Shown in pieces: positions 60,057 through 64,000 of a stretch of DNA of 64,000 nt. The stretch covers positions 496,001 to 560,000 of the forward strand of contig NZ_JAPDDS010000001.1 in the NCBI RefSeq assembly GCF_025950085.1, given 5' to 3'. A program made the position numbers and the translations under genes. The notes beneath the pieces are model-generated. The model saw only the letters and a list, made by a program, of their open reading frames with translations, did no database searches and was not told where the DNA came from. Numbering within the stretch: the stretch's first letter is position 1; every line of letters starts with the position of its first letter. Source of the stretch: Luteolibacter flavescens. GTDB lineage: Bacteria > Verrucomicrobiota > Verrucomicrobiia > Verrucomicrobiales > Akkermansiaceae.

Positions 60057-60347
60057 CTACGAAATACGCCGCCAGATCGAACAAGACTGGCCGCGAACCA
60101 CCTTTCCCGCCGGATGCGGCTCCCGTCGGAAGAGCCACACCGGCTCCCGCTCTGAAAAGCACTCGAAGCGGTCCGGCGGCTGGAATCGCTGCACGCCACC
60201 CCTGCCCCACCATTCCAAGACCATCTCGGGCTGCTGCCAGTCCCCGACCCGGCAATGACCAAGGGATGGGACGTTGCGAGGAAGCAGGCCAACCGGGCGC
60301 TCAGCAGGAACCGAGGAGACAACCGTCATGAGTTCATATGAACACAA
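60057..60347 (-). CDS. Doubtful small ORF
   Basis: The 96-residue frame contains DWQQPEMVLEWWGRGGVQRF and PVWLFRREPHPAGKVV, Trp/Arg-rich and without a known family. It is in the 391-base space between the sigma factor and the WYL-like gene, and its composition is less shadow-like than the Ser-rich frame at 60005-60322. Its start lies over the palindrome at 60332-60343. Listed as low-confidence; nothing else is evident in that space. Confidence 0.3.
   Translation of the reverse strand: MCSYELMTVVSSVPAERPVGLLPRNVPSLGHCRVGDWQQPEMVLEWWGRGGVQRFQPPDRFECFSEREPVWLFRREPHPAGKVVRGQSCSIWRRIS
60332..60343. promoter_or_regulatory. Perfect palindrome GTTCATATGAAC
   Basis: A 12-base perfect dyad in a small AT-richer pocket. 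It lies just past the stop of the minus-strand WYL-like gene (60384) and at the start of the doubtful ORF below it. It looks like an operator site for a dimeric regulator, but its partner is unknown. Confidence 0.35.
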
Positions 60348-60383
60348 TCCGGAGGTTTGTCAATCCGGCTTTTCCCGGGGGCC

Positions 60384-60686
60384 TCACGCCTCCCTGCGCC
60401 GCCATCCACCTCGGCAATCCGGCACCTCCATAGGGAAATCATCCCGCAGAGGAAAGCGCTCCTCCGAGGCCACGACGTCACGCAATTCCGCGAAGCGGAA
60501 GAAGCGCCATGACTCCCGCTCAAGACACCAACCCGCGAGTACCCAAGCGCGCGTACACTTCGCCTGTAGCAGACCGTAGGGCTCGATGCGAAACTCCCGT
60601 CCCTTGCACCAGAAAGACACGATCCGCCGCCCTTGGATGGCACTGCGGAGCGAGCGGATATTCGGGAACGAGCGACGGGGAGGCAT
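60384..60686 (-). CDS. Small WYL-domain-like protein
   Basis: The 100-residue product consists of little more than one WYL-type fold: RSLRSAIQGRRIVSFWCKGR, EFRIEPYGLLQAK, AWVLAGWCLERESW (WVL for WYL at 48-50) and RFFRFAELRDV. WYL domains bind nucleotides, oligoribonucleotides or ssDNA and often regulate defence systems. No HTH is attached, so it is a minimal or orphan form. Neighbours give no function. Confidence 0.6.
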   Translation of the reverse strand: MPPRRSFPNIRSLRSAIQGRRIVSFWCKGREFRIEPYGLLQAKCTRAWVLAGWCLERESWRFFRFAELRDVVASEERFPLRDDFPMEVPDCRGGWRRREA

Positions 60687-60823
60687 GCGCCAAGCCTACC
60701 GGAACGGGCTCGGCGCTGTAAACCGGAGGGCTTTGCAAGCTCGCGCCATGGCTAGCGCTGGATTGCACTTTCCTGCACCTCTCCACCGCGATGCCGCGGC
60801 GATCTGCTAGAGCGGATTCCCCG

Positions 60824-62323
60824 CTATCCTTGGGCGTCGCTGTTCCACTGCCAGCCCGGGTGCTTCACGTAGGCGAGCGCTTCCTCGCTGCGAATGCCGC
60901 GGGACGCCTCGATTGCGAATTCAGCCTTCCGTCGCTGCCATGCTTGCAACTCCTCGGCAGTGGGCTGATGCCGCTTCTGGTAGGGCACCTGATTGCCCAC
61001 CATCATCACGAGGAAGCCCTCGAGTCCGAAGTCATTCTCCGATCGCGGCAGACGGTAGCGGCAGAAGCCGGTGGGGCCGTTTTCCTGGTAAAAGTCGATG
61101 AAGTCCTGGATACCGGAAACGTCGGTCTGCTCCCGGGCGGTGCGCCAAAAGGGCGTGTCCAGCTTGCCGTTGAACTTGTAGTGCAGCGAGAGGAACTGCC
61201 GGATATCGTCCCACGTGTTGGCCGTTTTCTCGTTGTAGAGCGCACGCATCGTCGGCGTGGGCTCCAGATCATTGTGCTTCAGGAAATCCACCAGCATCTG
61301 GATGTGCGAACACAGGATCATGATGGCGGTGGACTCCAACGGCTCCACGAAGCCCCCGGCATTCCCGAAGGCCACCACATTCCCTACCCACTGGCGCTCA
61401 TAGTACCCGGATCGAAAATTCACGATGCGAGGCTCCACTTTCGCCTTCGGGTTCTTCCGCTGGAACTCCACGGCGGCCTCGTCGTCCGAGATGAAGTCGG
61501 GGCAATACACGTATCCGCGGTTGATGAGGTGCTCGTGGTCGATCCGCCACGCCCAACCGGCGTCCATGGTCTCCGCCGTCGTATAGGGCAGGATGGGCTC
61601 GTCATGCGCCCGCTCCCATCCGCCAATGACCGCCTTGCGGCAAAAGAGCGATTTCTCGAAACTGACGAACGGCTCCTCCAGCGCCTTCCCCAACAGCTCG
61701 CTGCGGAAGCCGCTGGCATCGATGAAAAGGTCCGCCGTCAGCCGGCGTCCGTCTTCCAGATGCACCGCGGCGATCCCCTGTTCCCCGCGCTCGCTGCCGG
61801 TCACCTTGCCATCCGTGACTTCCACGCCTTCCTCCTTGGCGATCACCTCGAGGATCTCGATGAACTTCTTGTTCTCGATGTGGAAGGCGTGCCACGGATG
61901 GATGTCCGGCGCGCCATTCGCTTGACGCGGGAAAGCCATGTCGCGGCGCATCAGCGCGCCGGGCAGGCTGGCGTCATTGAAGTCATCGTCGCAGTAGTAG
62001 CCCGTGGGCTTCTTCAGGTCCCCGTAGTGCGAATCGAGCTGGAAATTGAACGTGTAGTCGAAGCTCCCGCGCGATCCCCAGAGGAAGCGGATGCCCAGCT
62101 TCCACGTCGGCTGCGCAAGCGCGTAGAAGCGCTTCCGAGAAATGCCGAGGTAGTCGAAGAGATGGCGCGGGAAATTCGGGGTGGTGCTTTCCCCCACGCC
62201 AATGACGCCGATGGCCGTGCTGCGCACCACCAGCACCTTCAGTTGCGGGATCTTCCGCTTGATGGAGATGGCCGCGAGAAAGCCGGCGCTGCCACCGCCG
62301 AGAACGAGGACTTCTTGGATCAT
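60824..62323 (-). CDS. Flavin-dependent tryptophan-halogenase-family protein
   Basis: The 499-residue flavoprotein has GGGSAG (9-14), GESTTPNFPRHL, the halogenase Lys75 in WKLGIRF and Glu330 in EPLESTAI. The WxWxIP signature reads WAWRID (W257, W259), so the Pro is replaced by Asp. Flavin halogenases chlorinate or brominate aromatic rings using FADH2 and O2; a flavin reductase is not in view. The substrate is unknown, and many orphan members act on something other than tryptophan. Confidence 0.88.
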   Translation of the reverse strand: MIQEVLVLGGGSAGFLAAISIKRKIPQLKVLVVRSTAIGVIGVGESTTPNFPRHLFDYLGISRKRFYALAQPTWKLGIRFLWGSRGSFDYTFNFQLDSHYGDLKKPTGYYCDDDFNDASLPGALMRRDMAFPRQANGAPDIHPWHAFHIENKKFIEILEVIAKEEGVEVTDGKVTGSERGEQGIAAVHLEDGRRLTADLFIDASGFRSELLGKALEEPFVSFEKSLFCRKAVIGGWERAHDEPILPYTTAETMDAGWAWRIDHEHLINRGYVYCPDFISDDEAAVEFQRKNPKAKVEPRIVNFRSGYYERQWVGNVVAFGNAGGFVEPLESTAIMILCSHIQMLVDFLKHNDLEPTPTMRALYNEKTANTWDDIRQFLSLHYKFNGKLDTPFWRTAREQTDVSGIQDFIDFYQENGPTGFCRYRLPRSENDFGLEGFLVMMVGNQVPYQKRHQPTAEELQAWQRRKAEFAIEASRGIRSEEALAYVKHPGWQWNSDAQG

Positions 62324-62368
62324 TGGGTTTTTCTGACTTGGGTCTTGGGTTTGAAAGCGTGGCCTCCG

Positions 62369-63850
62369 TCAGGGCCGCACCAGGCGATCCGGAGCTTCCT
62401 CACGCACCTTCATGCGCTGGAAGAGGCTCAGCAGCGGACCGGTCATGGCGGTGGTCACAAGCGCCATGATCACCAGCATCGCGAAGATGCGCGGCGAAAG
62501 GATGCCGAGATCGTAGCCGATATTCAGCGCGATGAGTTCCATCAGGCCGCGGGTATTCATCAGCGCGCCGAGCTGCAGCGAGTCCCTCCAGCTCATGCCG
62601 GTGAAGCGCGCGGTGAATGCCGTGCCGCCCAGCTTGCCCGCAGTGGCCACGGCGATGATGGCGAGGCAGATCATCCAGCCGCTGAAGTCATTCAGCAGGC
62701 CGATCTGCGTGCGGAGGCCGGTGAAGGCGAAGAAGAGCGGCAGCAGGAGCACCGTGCTGAAATTCTCCACGCGCACCGCCAGCTTGTGCCGGAAGCCCGC
62801 CACGTCCGGCATGATGGCACCGGCGAGGAAGGCCCCGAAGAGCGCGTGAATGCCCACCACTTCCGTGCAGAGCGCGGCCACGAGCACCGAGCAGATAACG
62901 ATGGCCAGCGTGCGCTTCGACGGATCAGGTCGCTCCAGTTCCTCGCGGCCAAAGATGCGCGGCAGCATCGGGCGCAGGCCCCAGATCATCGCGACGATGA
63001 AGACGAGAACCAGTGCCAGATTCAGCGCCGATCCCGCCACGCTGGTGGATCCGGCGATGGCCACGACGAAGGCCAGCGCGCTCCACGCCGTCACGTCATC
63101 CACCGCGGCGCAGGTCACCGCCGTATTCCCCAGGAAGGTCTGGGACATGCCGCGCTCCTGCAGGATGCGTGCGAGCACCGGGAAGGCTGTGATGCTCATG
63201 GAGATGCCCATGAAGAGGGCGAACGCCGTGAAATTCGTGCCCGGCTGCGCCAAGCTACTATACACGAAGTAGGCAAGCCCCACGCCGAGGAAATATGGAG
63301 CCACGATGCTGGCGTGGCTCACCACCACCGCCGTGTGTGCCTTGTTCCGCACCTGCTTCACATCCAGCTCCATGCCCACACAGAACATGAAAAGACAGAC
63401 GCCGATCTGGCTGAGCAGCTTCAGCGTGCCGAGCGAGGACGTCGGGAAGACGAACTGGAACATCTCTGGCGAAAGCCAGCCGAGCAGCGAGGGTCCGAGC
63501 AGGATGCCCGCCATCATCTCGCCCACCACGGCAGGCTGGCCCATCTTCGTGAAAAGCCCTCCCGCCACGCGCGACGCGGCGATGATCACGAGGAGCTGGA
63601 TGAAGAGATGGCTCAGCGGGTGACTCAGGTTCGTGGTCAGCGAGGCGAGCATCGCGCCAAAGGCCGATGTGGGAGCAGCGGTCGCGACAGGAACTGCTGC
63701 GGCAGCAGTCGCAGCGCGCGCGTGCTCCAGCGCGAGGGATGACTCCGTATGAATCGGAGCGGGCAGCCCTGCACCCAGCTTGATGATGCCGAGGATGCCT
63801 CCACCGACCACGATTAGGACGGTGAGGTAGAAGATGATGTTGCGATTCAT
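62369..63850 (-). CDS. Cation:proton antiporter (CPA2/Kef-type)
   Basis: The 493-residue product has about 12-13 hydrophobic segments. Typical elements are GQPAVVGEMMAGILLGPSLL, GVCLFMFCVGMELDVKQ, AVTCAAVDDVTAWSALAFVV and FAFTGLRTQIGLL. An N-terminal Ala-rich insert (about 35-60) follows the first helix. It probably exchanges Na+ or K+ for H+. No KTN or nucleotide-binding domain is attached. It is downstream on the minus strand of nothing in view, and upstream of the halogenase gene by 45 bases. Confidence 0.9.
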   Translation of the reverse strand: MNRNIIFYLTVLIVVGGGILGIIKLGAGLPAPIHTESSLALEHARAATAAAAVPVATAAPTSAFGAMLASLTTNLSHPLSHLFIQLLVIIAASRVAGGLFTKMGQPAVVGEMMAGILLGPSLLGWLSPEMFQFVFPTSSLGTLKLLSQIGVCLFMFCVGMELDVKQVRNKAHTAVVVSHASIVAPYFLGVGLAYFVYSSLAQPGTNFTAFALFMGISMSITAFPVLARILQERGMSQTFLGNTAVTCAAVDDVTAWSALAFVVAIAGSTSVAGSALNLALVLVFIVAMIWGLRPMLPRIFGREELERPDPSKRTLAIVICSVLVAALCTEVVGIHALFGAFLAGAIMPDVAGFRHKLAVRVENFSTVLLLPLFFAFTGLRTQIGLLNDFSGWMICLAIIAVATAGKLGGTAFTARFTGMSWRDSLQLGALMNTRGLMELIALNIGYDLGILSPRIFAMLVIMALVTTAMTGPLLSLFQRMKVREEAPDRLVRP

Positions 63851-64000
63851 GGATGGAAAAGTGGGGCTTCGCTCGGAAGAGGTTCTGCGGAGTCATCCCC
63901 CCGCTGCGCAAAGCCACAGGGGAAGGCAGGAAGTCGTGGAAACGTGAAAGGGCAGCTTATCATGAGCTTGATCCTCCTCGGGATTTCCGGACGCCCTGCC
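63851..64000. other. Right edge of the window
   Basis: Upstream region of the antiporter gene. No coding frame or RNA gene can be supported; only a shadow frame antisense to the antiporter crosses it. Confidence 0.4.

Noticed and set aside
60005-60322. A Ser/Arg-rich minus-strand frame near the sigma factor
   Set aside because: Composition is that of a shadow frame; it overlaps another low-value frame and shows no motif.
60791-63742. A 983-codon open frame antisense to the halogenase and antiporter genes
   Set aside because: It crosses two clear genes on the other strand and reads as His/Arg/Glu-rich shadow sequence.

Overview
The window is a GC-rich (about 60-65%) stretch of chromosome from a member of the phylum Verrucomicrobiota, probably close to Verrucomicrobiaceae such as Luteolibacter. 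This is an inference from gene content. The evidence is a Planctomycete/Verrucomicrobium-type four-gene set (ECF sigma factor, FecR-like protein, DUF1549/DUF1553 cytochrome, DUF1501 protein), a second Planctomycete-type cytochrome c with leucine-rich repeats, a sulfatase and a DUF1080 protein, an extra-long SecA, and weak Shine-Dalgarno usage. No rRNA, CRISPR array, transposase or integrase gene is visible.

Layout. 1-1.8 kb: end of a metal ABC transporter (ATPase tail and two ABC-3 permeases). 1.8-13.6 kb: SDR dehydrogenase, secA, a D-amino-acid dehydrogenase, an OmpH-like chaperone with a coiled-coil membrane protein, an unusual AraC regulator, a lipoprotein, a DUF1080 protein, cimA and two hypotheticals. 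13.6-20 kb: a lipase, a divergent HPP / MarR-ClC module around a palindromic operator, and an ABC ATPase coupled to a frameshifted membrane protein. 20-23 kb: GDSL hydrolase, rsmH, HupE/UreJ protein. 23.06-24.77 kb: a small AT-richer island at the 3' end of a tRNA-Ser gene, bounded by an exact 18-bp direct repeat. 25-34 kb: menG/ubiE, sulfatase, isochorismatase-type hydrolase, carboxylesterase, ROK kinase, LysR, DUF2917 protein, argS. 34-42.4 kb: PTS IIA, lipoprotein, membrane protein, signal peptidase I, a very large ligA with a foreign-looking insertion, and the cytochrome/LRR protein. 42.4-53.7 kb: hydrolases, ilvD with a divergent LysR gene, a SNF2 helicase, a small phosphatase-like protein, a secreted metallopeptidase and maf. 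53.8-60 kb: the ECF/FecR/DUF1549/DUF1501 operon. 60-64 kb: a tiny WYL-domain protein, a flavin-dependent halogenase and a cation/proton antiporter.

Most striking points. (1) The NAD+-dependent DNA ligase LigA is about 1008 residues. It carries about 235 extra residues in frame inside its adenylation domain, and the insert looks like the kinase-like domain of phage/ICE 'polyvalent' proteins. The inserted DNA is much less GC-rich than its flanks. (2) A 1.7-kb element lies between 18-bp att-like repeats at tRNA-Ser(UGA). It holds three unrecognised genes and no integrase. (3) The signal peptidase I has Gln where the catalytic Lys is expected. (4) An AraC regulator carries a C-terminal domain resembling the VHL beta domain. 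All homology calls were made by eye from the sequence; no database search was run.
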